Below, in pieces: positions 36,192 through 43,792 of a DNA stretch of 64,000 nucleotides (its first letter is position 1; each line of letters opens with the position of its first letter). Under the pieces are notes generated by a model that had not been told where the DNA came from, made no database searches, and saw nothing but the letters and a program-made list of their open reading frames with translations. Origin of the DNA: Blautia sp. MSJ-9 (GTDB lineage Bacteria; Bacillota; Clostridia; Lachnospirales; Lachnospiraceae); the NCBI RefSeq assembly GCF_018919065.1, contig NZ_JAHLQG010000006.1:50149-114148 (forward strand), in the 5' to 3' direction. Made by a program: the position numbers and the translations under genes.

Positions 36192-36605
36192 ATGGATAAT
36201 TGTATTTTTTGTAAAATCGCCAATGGAGAGATTCCTGCTGCAACACTTTATGAGGATGAGAATTTTCGCGTGATTCTTGATCTGGGTCCGGCAAGTAAGG
36301 GACATGCCCTGATCCTGCCTAAGTCTCATGCTGCCAATATTTATGAATTATCGGATGAGATGGCTGCAAAGGCAATGGTTCTTGCAAAGAAGATGGCAAC
36401 AGCAATGACAGAAGCTCTGAAATGTGATGGATTTAATATTGTACAGAACAATGGAGAATGTGCAGGACAGACTGTATTTCATTTCCATATGCACTTAATC
36501 CCGAGATATAAAGGTGATAATGTAGGAATCACATGGACACCAGGTGAACTGAGTGATAAGGATAAAGAGGAGATTCTGTCAAAAGTAAAAGAACAGCTGT
36601 CCTGA
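36192..36605 (+). CDS. HIT-family nucleotide hydrolase
   Basis: A 137-residue cytosolic protein with the HIT motif HFHMHLIP and the N-terminal CIFCKIANGEIP typical of HinT-type purine nucleoside phosphoramidases. The start follows AGGAAAGAAGG. The upstream gap (36000-36191) holds an imperfect hairpin (ATAAGCC...GGCTTAT, 36131-36161), a possible terminator or attenuator. A sigma factor gene begins 5 bases after its stop. Confidence 0.92.
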   Translation: MDNCIFCKIANGEIPAATLYEDENFRVILDLGPASKGHALILPKSHAANIYELSDEMAAKAMVLAKKMATAMTEALKCDGFNIVQNNGECAGQTVFHFHMHLIPRYKGDNVGITWTPGELSDKDKEEILSKVKEQLS

Positions 36606-36609
36606 TATT

Positions 36610-37158
36610 TTGACATTACAAAAGATGGAGAATGTAGATTTTATAGACATTTACAAGAAATACCGCACACGTGTAGTTAATATTGCTAAGGCTATGTTGC
36701 ATGATGCTGATGAAGCAGAAGATGTTTGTCAGGATGTATTTGAAACTCTGTACAATATGGGTGACACGGTAGACTTTATGGATGAAGAGAAACTGAGTAA
36801 CCTTATTACCAGAATTAGTTTTCATAAAGCAACTGATCATGGCAAGATCGCATTTCGAAAATATGAACATGTGGATTCGGATGTGCTTATGACAATGACG
36901 GATATGGGTGTGAAGAGCGGTGGTAATGTAGATGAAATTATTCTGACTTTGGAAGCTGCCGGATATCTACAGACGATATTTCAAAAACTAAGAGAGAAGA
37001 ACAGAATTGATTATGAAATCTATGTCAGTGTAACGTTATATGACATACCATCGCGTCTCGTTGCCAAACATTATCATATCACAGAAAATAATGTAAACAA
37101 TAAAGTTATGAGGACGAGACGCTGGCTTGCCAGAGAATATAAGAAAATACGGCGATGA
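36610..37158 (+). CDS. ECF-like RNA polymerase sigma factor
   Basis: Region 2 is seen in DADEAEDVCQDVFETLYNMG and region 4 in LVAKHYHITENNVNNKVMRTR, with no other domain, which fits an extracytoplasmic-function type sigma factor of 182 residues. The start is either TTG at 36610 or ATG at 36625; neither has a clear ribosome binding site, and coupling to the HIT gene is likely. No anti-sigma factor is adjacent. It converges on murG with a single base between. Confidence 0.82.
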   Translation: MTLQKMENVDFIDIYKKYRTRVVNIAKAMLHDADEAEDVCQDVFETLYNMGDTVDFMDEEKLSNLITRISFHKATDHGKIAFRKYEHVDSDVLMTMTDMGVKSGGNVDEIILTLEAAGYLQTIFQKLREKNRIDYEIYVSVTLYDIPSRLVAKHYHITENNVNNKVMRTRRWLAREYKKIRR

Positions 37159-37159
37159 A

Positions 37160-38230
37160 TTACCGTTTATTTACGCAGTCTTCGATCAGACCGGTGATTT
37201 TTTCGATAGAGTTCATATGACTGCTTCCCGACATGGCATCAATGTACGACTGTCTGTTCTGATACAATTCACGGATAGAATTAAGAAGTGTACTTTCAGT
37301 AATTTCTTCTTCCTCAAGTACCATGCTGAATCCCTGGCGCTCAAATGAATGCGCATTAAGAATCTGGTCACCACGGCTGGCATTTGCGGAAAGAGGAATC
37401 AGAAGATTTGGTTTCTTCAGTGCATTCAATTCGCAGATTGCATTGGCGCCTGCACGGGAGATAACGATGTCTGCCAAAGCAAACAGGTCGGCAAGTTCCT
37501 GTTTAATGTATTCGTACTGTACATACCCTTCAGTATCCTTGAGACTTTCATCCATTTTTCCCTTGCCGCACAGATGGATAACCTGGAATTCTTTCAGAAG
37601 TTCAGGAAGGATCTTGCGAATATTTTCGTTCACAGAGGCTGCACCCAGACTTCCGCCGATGACCATCAGAACCGGTTTCTCGTCTGTAAAGCCACAGAAC
37701 TTAAGGGCGGCCTCTTTGTCTCCACTCAATAGTTCCTGACGGATTGGTGTTCCTGTAAGAACTGCTTTGTCTGCGGGAAGGCTCTTGACTGTTTCAGGAA
37801 AGTTACAGCATACTTTTGTTGCAGATGGGATGCAAAGTTTGTTTGCAAGTCCTGGTGTCATATCTGATTCATGGATGATTGTAGGAATTTTGCGTTGTCC
37901 CGCAGCAATAACAACTGGAACAGTTACAAAACCACCCTTGGAAAAGACTACATCAGGTTTTAATTGTTTCAGCAATTTTCTGGCTTCGCCAAAACCCTTC
38001 AGCACACGAAATGGATCAGTGAAGTTCTTAACATCAAAATAACGTCTCAGTTTACCGGAAGAGATACCATAATATGGAATGTTCATTTCTTCAATAAGCT
38101 TTTTCTCAATTCCATCATAGGATCCGATATAGGAGATTTCGTATCCAAGTTCTTTCAGACGTGGGATTAATGCGATATTGGGGGTAACATGTCCGGCAGT
38201 ACCGCCACCGGTGAGCACAATATGTTTCAT
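37160..38230 (-). CDS. murG: MurG, lipid II synthase (GlcNAc transferase)
   Basis: Adds GlcNAc from UDP-GlcNAc to lipid I at the inner face of the membrane. The N-terminal glycine-rich loop [17 protein letters not shown], the second loop [13 protein letters not shown] and the sugar-nucleotide site [22 protein letters not shown] are all present, and 356 residues is the usual length. The start follows AGGAGGAATCTCT. Here it stands apart from the usual division/cell-wall cluster; murC is c. 21 kb away on the same strand. Confidence 0.96.
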   Translation of the reverse strand: MKHIVLTGGGTAGHVTPNIALIPRLKELGYEISYIGSYDGIEKKLIEEMNIPYYGISSGKLRRYFDVKNFTDPFRVLKGFGEARKLLKQLKPDVVFSKGGFVTVPVVIAAGQRKIPTIIHESDMTPGLANKLCIPSATKVCCNFPETVKSLPADKAVLTGTPIRQELLSGDKEAALKFCGFTDEKPVLMVIGGSLGAASVNENIRKILPELLKEFQVIHLCGKGKMDESLKDTEGYVQYEYIKQELADLFALADIVISRAGANAICELNALKKPNLLIPLSANASRGDQILNAHSFERQGFSMVLEEEEITESTLLNSIRELYQNRQSYIDAMSGSSHMNSIEKITGLIEDCVNKR

Positions 38231-38263
38231 AGAGATTCCTCCTGTTTCATTCTGAAAAATAAG

Positions 38264-38293
38264 TTACTGTTCCTTTTGGTGTGAACAGTAACG
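38264..38293. repeat. GTTACTG-type palindrome upstream of murG
   Basis: GTTACTGTTC and GAACAGTAAC are exact inverse complements around a 10-base loop. The palindrome lies 34 bases upstream of the murG start, in its likely leader or promoter region. Confidence 0.75.
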
Positions 38294-38349
38294 ATAGTTA
38301 TATTTAATATGAACCCAAGGGGAGGAATTGTCAAGGAAAGTTAAAGATT

Positions 38350-38787
38350 ATGGAAAATAAAATAAACAGACAAACAGAAAAACGGAAGATGGATAAACTG
38401 TTGGAAGAACAGTATGCTGCAGAAACGAAAATACTTGAATCAGCACTGCTGAAGGCAGCCGGAAAAACTTCCTGGGAAGAATTTCCGGAGGAACCAGAGG
38501 AGAAGGTTCAAAGAGAATATGACAGGCTGGTTGCCAGATTGAAAGCAAAAGGTGAATATCGGGAAGCAGTAGCGGACATCAGAACAGAAAGGCTTGAAGA
38601 AACAAAAGAGCACCTGAAGAATTATGAAAATGAGTGGAATAGAACTCACAGATTTTTGAAACCTGTAGCAGCAGTAGTGGCAGCTGTTATGTTGACTGCC
38701 CTGGCAGGAATGACTGTGTCAGCAGATTTGCAGTTTGAGGATGAGACAGTGCAGACATGTGATACATCATTTTCTGAAGAAAAATAA
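38350..38787 (+). CDS. Hypothetical single-pass membrane protein
   Basis: The family is not recognised. The first c. 95 residues are highly charged (Glu/Lys/Arg) and probably helical or coiled coil; one membrane segment follows (PVAAVVAAVMLTALAGMTV, c. 101-119) and then a short acidic tail. An inside-to-membrane layout like this resembles anti-sigma factors, but no known domain supports that. AAGGAAAG precedes the start. It lies between murG (divergent) and a structured RNA candidate. Confidence 0.6.
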   Translation: MENKINRQTEKRKMDKLLEEQYAAETKILESALLKAAGKTSWEEFPEEPEEKVQREYDRLVARLKAKGEYREAVADIRTERLEETKEHLKNYENEWNRTHRFLKPVAAVVAAVMLTALAGMTVSADLQFEDETVQTCDTSFSEEK

Positions 38788-38844
38788 AAGAATTTTAAAT
38801 TTTTTTGTGATATTTATCATTTTGATTCGCATTATATATGTAAA

Positions 38845-39068
38845 GAGAGTTAACGAGTACACTTTTATAAGCTGTAACTCAAAATGGGATGTTTATAACA
38901 TACCATGAAGACAGGGGAACACAGAGGCGATAGAAAACTCTGTAAGTGATGCTGAAATATGTGATGCGTAAATCGGAAACGACAAAATATCAGCTAATTA
39001 TATCGTTACGTGGCAGGCGCAGAGAAAACAGAAACAGTCGAACAAGAACTGTTTCTGTTTTTTATTTT
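38845..39068 (+). ncRNA. Candidate structured RNA ending in a strong terminator
   Basis: About 220 non-coding bases fold well by eye. A long-range stem joins GTAAC (38874) with GTTAC (39005). Hairpins are seen at 38884-38906 (ATGG/CCAT and ATGTT/ACAT), 38920-38942 (ACAGAG/CTCTGT) and between GCTGA (38951) and TCAGC (38990). It ends in a perfect 14-bp terminator. GGGGAACACAGAGGCGA and CAGCTAA recall the c-di-AMP (ydaO) riboswitch core, but other conserved parts are not clear. It could be a riboswitch of the RNase gene at 39156 or a free small RNA. Confidence 0.5.
39025..39068 (+). terminator. Strong intrinsic terminator before the RNase gene
   Basis: AAAACAGAAACAGT at 39025-39038 is the exact inverse complement of ACTGTTTCTGTTTT at 39048-39061, and more T residues follow. 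It lies 88 bases ahead of the MBL-fold gene, so it either ends the small RNA or acts as an attenuator. Confidence 0.9.
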
Positions 39069-39155
39069 CAGAAAAATACTATTAATCTGTTTCATTGTAT
39101 TGTATAATAAATATAATAATATATGGGGTCTAAAAGTTCGAAAGGGGGTTTTCAT

Positions 39156-40772
39156 ATGAAGATAACATTTATCGGAGCAACACACGAAGTTACAGGATCA
39201 TGTTATTATCTGGAGGCTGCGGGGCATAAATTTCTTGTAGACTGTGGTATGGAGCAGGGACCGGATTATTACGAGAATGTAGAGATTCCTGTTGCTTTGG
39301 GAGAAATTGAATTTGTTCTTCTTACACATGCGCATATGGATCATTCAGGTAATCTTCCTGCCATTTATGCAAAGGGATTCAGAGGACCTGTATATGCGAC
39401 AGATGCAACCAGCCATCTGTGTGATATTATGCTCAGAGACAGTGCACATATCCAGATGTTTGAGGCAGAGTGGAGAAACCGTAAAGGCAGACGACAGGGG
39501 AAACCGGAATTTGTACCGGCATATACTATGGAAGATGCGATGGGCGTGATCAGAAATTGTGTAGGGTGTCCGTATAATAAAGTGATCACTCCGGCAGAGG
39601 GGATTTCAGTACGTTTTATAGATGCCGGCCATTTGCTGGGATCTGCAAGTATTGAACTGACTATCAGAGAAGAAGGAATAGAGAAGAAAATTGTATTTTC
39701 CGGAGATATTGGAAATACTCATCAGCCATTGATCAAGGATCCGGAATATCTGCATCGTGCTGATTATGTGATTATGGAATCTACGTATGGTGATCGTAGT
39801 CACGGGGAGAAACCAGATTATGTACAGCTTCTGGCAAAGATTATTCAGGAAACTTTTGACAGAGGCGGCAACCTTGTTATTCCTTCCTTTGCAGTAGGAC
39901 GTACACAGGAGATGCTGTATTTTATCAGACAGATTAAGGCAGATGACCTGGTACACGGGCATAATGGATTCAAAGTATATGTAGACAGTCCTCTGGCTAA
40001 TGAGGCGACTACTATTTTCTCAGAGCATCAGTATGACTGCTTTGATGAAGAAGCCATGGATTTGATCAAGAAGGGAATTAATCCGATCAGTTTTCCTGGT
40101 TTGAAGGTATCAGTTACAAGTGATGATTCCAAAGCGATCAATTATGATGAAGAACCGAAGGTAATTATTTCTGCCAGCGGTATGTGCGATGCCGGACGTA
40201 TCAAACATCATCTGAAACATAATCTGTGGGATGAACGGAACACTATTCTTTTTGTGGGATATCAGGCAGTTGGAACACTTGGAAGAGCTCTGATTGAGGG
40301 TGCAACAGATGTAAAGCTTTTCGGAGAACCGATTCATGTGGCAGCACATATCTGTCAGATGCCGGGAATCAGCGGTCACGCAGATGTGAATGGTTTACTG
40401 GACTGGGCGAAGGCATTTGAAGAGAAGCCGCAGAAAGTTTTTGTTACCCATGGTGAGGATACTGTGACAGAAATTTTTGCAAAACGCCTGAAAGAAGATC
40501 TGGGATATGATACAATGGCACCTTTCAGTGGAACGGAATATGATCTGGCTAATAATGTATGTCTTTATGAAGCTAAGGGGGTGAAAATTCAGAAAGCATC
40601 TGCATCTCCTAAGGCAACGAGAGCTGCCAGAGCATTTGAGAAACTTCTGGCACTTGGTTACAGACTTTTGGCGGTAATCAAAAAGAACGAAGGAACCCCG
40701 AACAAGGATCTGGAACGCTTTTCCAGAGAGGTGCAGTCATTGTGCGACAAGTGGGACAGAACAGACGTATAG
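39156..40772 (+). CDS. MBL-fold beta-CASP ribonuclease
   Basis: Predicted metal-dependent RNA-processing nuclease. The metallo-beta-lactamase motif HAHMDHSG, then DAGHLLGSA and GDIGN, gives the zinc ligands; a beta-CASP domain with IPSFAVGRTQEMLYFIR and a C-terminal RNA specificity part with SGHADVNGLLDWA and VFVTHGE follow. The start at 39156 is 8 bases after AAAGGGGG; an in-frame ATG at 39123 precedes that site. At 538 residues it is of normal length for this group (YSH1/CPSF-like). It stands alone on the plus strand after the structured RNA. Confidence 0.9.
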   Translation: MKITFIGATHEVTGSCYYLEAAGHKFLVDCGMEQGPDYYENVEIPVALGEIEFVLLTHAHMDHSGNLPAIYAKGFRGPVYATDATSHLCDIMLRDSAHIQMFEAEWRNRKGRRQGKPEFVPAYTMEDAMGVIRNCVGCPYNKVITPAEGISVRFIDAGHLLGSASIELTIREEGIEKKIVFSGDIGNTHQPLIKDPEYLHRADYVIMESTYGDRSHGEKPDYVQLLAKIIQETFDRGGNLVIPSFAVGRTQEMLYFIRQIKADDLVHGHNGFKVYVDSPLANEATTIFSEHQYDCFDEEAMDLIKKGINPISFPGLKVSVTSDDSKAINYDEEPKVIISASGMCDAGRIKHHLKHNLWDERNTILFVGYQAVGTLGRALIEGATDVKLFGEPIHVAAHICQMPGISGHADVNGLLDWAKAFEEKPQKVFVTHGEDTVTEIFAKRLKEDLGYDTMAPFSGTEYDLANNVCLYEAKGVKIQKASASPKATRAARAFEKLLALGYRLLAVIKKNEGTPNKDLERFSREVQSLCDKWDRTDV

Positions 40773-40811
40773 CAGTTATTCTATGTGAAACAGAATAGTA
40801 CAAAAATAATA

Positions 40812-40866
40812 TGAAATAAAAATATCCCTCGAAAGTTAGAATAAAGTGTAACTTTCGGGGGATATT
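40812..40866 (-). terminator. Terminator of the TSCPD gene
   Basis: AATATCCCTCGAAAGTTA (40821-40838) pairs with TAACTTTCGGGGGATATT (40849-40866), 18 bp with one G-U pair. On the minus strand a T-rich tract follows, so it ends the small gene at 40872. It may also stop plus-strand transcripts from the RNase gene. Confidence 0.85.
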
Positions 40867-40871
40867 GGGAA

Positions 40872-41117
40872 TTATTTATTCAGCGCTTCCTGCAGTGCAA
40901 TAGAAAGCTGATCCGGACATGAAGTATTTTTGAAACCACATTTGATTCCTTTCAGTCTGCTGATCACTTCGTCAGCATCCATACCCTCTACAAGACAGGC
41001 AACTCCCTGTGTATTTCCACTGCATCCACCAATAAAGTGTACGTTGTGAACTTTATGATTGTCATCTAATTCAAACTCAATGTGACTGGCACAGACACCT
41101 TTTGTTTTATATGTCAT
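40872..41117 (-). CDS. TSCPD domain protein (TIGR03905 family)
   Basis: A small protein of 81 residues with the TSCPD signature: VHFIGGCSGNTQGVACLVEGM, then GFKNTSCPDQLSIAL. The cysteines suggest metal or nucleotide binding as in the C-terminal domain of vitamin B12-dependent ribonucleotide reductases, but the function is not known. AGGAGGAATCAT precedes the start. It is transcribed alone with its own terminator. Confidence 0.88.
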   Translation of the reverse strand: MTYKTKGVCASHIEFELDDNHKVHNVHFIGGCSGNTQGVACLVEGMDADEVISRLKGIKCGFKNTSCPDQLSIALQEALNK

Positions 41118-41250
41118 GATATGATTCCTCCTGTGTAAAATAGTTTATAAGGTTACCAGATTACTGACATAAAAATCGCCAGTAACCATTATTTTGTAAT
41201 CATATTATAACAGAACATAAAAAAAGTTTCCATATAAATTAAAGTTTTGC

Positions 41251-41256
41251 TATAAT
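41251..41256 (+). promoter_or_regulatory. Extended -10 promoter element for mtnN
   Basis: TATAAT at 41251-41256 is preceded by TG one base upstream (extended -10). The -35 region reads TTCCAT at 41228-41233, with 17-base spacing. The mtnN start is c. 125 bases downstream. Confidence 0.6.
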
Positions 41257-41381
41257 AGAAAAGAATGCAACAAAAAAGTTATCAATCTTCGAATGAAAGG
41301 TAACCTGAAATTGGCCGCCAGTTAGGACAGCCAGATAGAATAAATAAAAATACAAATATACAAAGAAGAGGTGTTTTAATA

Positions 41382-42080
41382 ATGAAATGTATCGGAATTA
41401 TCGGAGCAATGGAACAGGAAGTAGCCAAAATTAAAGAAAAAATGCAGGATGTTACAATTACATCCAGAGCGTCTATGGATTTCTACGAAGGAACTCTTGA
41501 AGGCAAGAAAGTTGTAGTTGTACGTTCCGGAATTGGAAAAGTAAATGCAGGAATGTGCACACAGATCCTTGCAGATGTGTTTGGCGTAGAAGCTGTGATC
41601 AACACAGGAATCGCAGGAAGCCTGAATAATGATGTAAATATTGGAGATATTGTTCTTTCTACAGACGTACTGCATCATGATATGGATGCAACAGGGTTTG
41701 GTTATAAGAAAGGACAGATCCCGCAGATGGATGATTTCTCTTTCCCGGCAGACGAGAAACTTCGTAATCTGGCAGCAAAGGTATGCCAGGAAGTAAATCC
41801 TGAGATCAGTGTATTCGAAGGAAGAATCTGTTCCGGAGATCAGTTTATCTCTGATAAAGGTGTAAAAGATGCTATTATTTCAGAGTTTGGTGGATTTGCA
41901 GTAGAGATGGAAGGCGCTGCCATCGGTCAGGCCGCTTATCTGAATCACATTCCATTCCTTGTAGTAAGAGCAATTTCTGACAAAGCAGACGGAAGTGCAA
42001 ACATGGATTATGCAGAATTCGAGATGGCAGCAATTGAGCACAGTGTAAAATTAACTGTAAGAATGATCCAGGAACTGTAA
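41382..42080 (+). CDS. mtnN: 5'-methylthioadenosine/S-adenosylhomocysteine nucleosidase
   Basis: Cleaves adenine from MTA and SAH, recycling products of SAM use. The opening IGIIGAMEQEVAKIKEKM, the phosphate-loop SGIGKVNAG, the base-binding FVDMEGAAI-type stretch (GGFAVEMEGAAIGQAA) and the catalytic aspartate in RAISDKAD are typical, and 232 residues is the normal length. GAAGAGGTG precedes the start. Confidence 0.95.
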   Translation: MKCIGIIGAMEQEVAKIKEKMQDVTITSRASMDFYEGTLEGKKVVVVRSGIGKVNAGMCTQILADVFGVEAVINTGIAGSLNNDVNIGDIVLSTDVLHHDMDATGFGYKKGQIPQMDDFSFPADEKLRNLAAKVCQEVNPEISVFEGRICSGDQFISDKGVKDAIISEFGGFAVEMEGAAIGQAAYLNHIPFLVVRAISDKADGSANMDYAEFEMAAIEHSVKLTVRMIQEL

Positions 42081-42186
42081 TTCAGGTTACAGATTTCTGA
42101 TCTGCTGTACACGGAGAAAACAGTAATATCTCTGAAGCGAACGGTTTGAGATATTCTGCATATACTGAAATAGACAACGAAAAAGA

Positions 42187-42570
42187 ATGCAGGATTTTAA
42201 TATGTATTTCGAACCATATTTTCCGTTTCACGCGGCATATTCCAATCCTTTTATGTATGAAGGAGAACGGATGCAGGAAGAAGAGTTTAAGCTGATGAAG
42301 TCTTATTATCCACAGACAGTACAGCGTATCCAGGAGCGGGTAGAAGAGGAATGCGATCTCCTGGATTATGAGGGGAGCCGCCTGTATGATGAGTATCCGG
42401 ATAAATATATGCTTTATCATTTAAGCAGCAGGATCAAAGAAAGCATACAGCCGGAGATCAGCAGTGAGGCAGTCAGGGAAAGTTTCCTGGATGAACTGAT
42501 CCAAGTAATGCTTTATCAGGAGATATCCAGAAGAAGATGTCGCAGACATCGCTGTCGGAGATATTTTTGA
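42187..42570 (+). CDS. Hypothetical protein with Arg/Cys-rich C-terminus
   Basis: No known domain is recognised in these 127 residues. The N-terminus is rich in aromatic residues (YFEPYFPFHAAYSNPFMYEG), the middle is acidic and helical, and the end is basic with cysteines (RRRCRRHRCRRYF), which could bind nucleic acid or metal. No strong ribosome binding site is seen. It lies between mtnN and a methyltransferase gene on the same strand. Confidence 0.55.
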   Translation: MQDFNMYFEPYFPFHAAYSNPFMYEGERMQEEEFKLMKSYYPQTVQRIQERVEEECDLLDYEGSRLYDEYPDKYMLYHLSSRIKESIQPEISSEAVRESFLDELIQVMLYQEISRRRCRRHRCRRYF

Positions 42571-42622
42571 GTAGTGGATTGCCGAATAGTTACAATCAAA
42601 TAGTATTTTTATAGAAAGAATA

Positions 42623-43792
42623 ATGAAGAATTTAAGAGAATATTTAGAAGAACAGATAAATGAAAATCTGATACAGGCTGTTCTGAGTGCCAGCAGAAAC
42701 AAAAATGGTATCTCAAAAGTGAAGATACGTCCGATCCGGCTCAAGGGACAGATCTGTTATCAGGCATCTGCCACAGAAGGGACGAAAGTCCTTCATAAGA
42801 ACTACGAACGCATGCAGCTGATAGAGTATCTGGAGGCAGAACTTGCAGAGAACTTTGGACAGTTTCAGGCGCAGGGAGCAATGACAGATGGCGTAGTCCT
42901 TGTAAGCAAAAAGGGCAAAATGACAATTAAACAGAAGCACCATGCGCCGGTAGAGAAAGTTCAGATCCAGGCACATAACCGTGTAAAACAGTACATTCTC
43001 AAAGAAGGAGTTCCAGTACCGTTTCTAATAGATCTGGGTGTTATGAATGATCAGGGAAAAATTGTCCATGCCAGATATGACAAATTCAGACAGATCAATC
43101 GTTTCCTGGAATTCATTGAAGATATTCTTCCGAGACTTTCCAGAGAGAGAGAAGTAACGATACTGGATTTTGGATGTGGAAAGAGCTATCTTACATTTGC
43201 TATGTATTATTATCTGAGAGAGCTGAAAGGCTATGATGTGAATATTATTGGCCTGGATCTGAAAACAGATGTAATTGAGAAATGTAATTCTCTGACACTC
43301 AGATATGGCTATGAGAAACTGCATTTCTATCATGGTGATATTGCAGATTATGAAGGAGTATCCTCTGTAGATATGGTAGTGACACTTCATGCCTGCGATA
43401 CAGCTACAGATTATGCGCTTGCGAAAGCTGTGGAGTGGGGAGCAGAAGTAATTCTCTCTGTACCTTGCTGTCAGCATGAAGTGAATAAACAGATCAGAAA
43501 TGAGATGTTGGAATCCGTCCTTCGATATGGCATCCTGAAAGAGAGACTGTCAGCGCTGATCACAGATGCAGTACGTGCAAATCTGCTGGGAAGCAAAGGT
43601 TATGAGACACAGATCCTGGAGTTTATAGATATGGAGCACACACCGAAGAATCTCCTGATCCGTGCAGTAAAAACAGGAAAGAAATCAGATATTGCCAGCA
43701 CACAGGACATGCTTGCAGCATTGAATATTCATCCAACTCTTGCCAGACTTCTGAATGAGGACCAAAAAGAACAGCAAGGGGGCAGACAATGA
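42623..43792 (+). CDS. Class I SAM-dependent methyltransferase
   Basis: A 389-residue protein whose central part has the SAM-binding motif ILDFGCGKSYLTFA (c. 185), the acidic loop GLDLK, and VTLHACDTATDYALA, then SVPCCQHEVN. This fits the Methyltransf_32-like group, members of which methylate RNA or small molecules; the substrate is not known. The N-terminal c. 150 residues are an added region. Its stop overlaps the next gene by 4 bases (ATGA), so the two are co-translated. Confidence 0.82.
   Translation: MKNLREYLEEQINENLIQAVLSASRNKNGISKVKIRPIRLKGQICYQASATEGTKVLHKNYERMQLIEYLEAELAENFGQFQAQGAMTDGVVLVSKKGKMTIKQKHHAPVEKVQIQAHNRVKQYILKEGVPVPFLIDLGVMNDQGKIVHARYDKFRQINRFLEFIEDILPRLSREREVTILDFGCGKSYLTFAMYYYLRELKGYDVNIIGLDLKTDVIEKCNSLTLRYGYEKLHFYHGDIADYEGVSSVDMVVTLHACDTATDYALAKAVEWGAEVILSVPCCQHEVNKQIRNEMLESVLRYGILKERLSALITDAVRANLLGSKGYETQILEFIDMEHTPKNLLIRAVKTGKKSDIASTQDMLAALNIHPTLARLLNEDQKEQQGGRQ

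Noticed and set aside
42571..42596. Possible further copy of the short palindrome before the methyltransferase gene
   Set aside because: Only the right half (GAATAGTTAC with a related GTAGTGGATTG stretch) is present; the left arm is missing, so it is at most a remnant.
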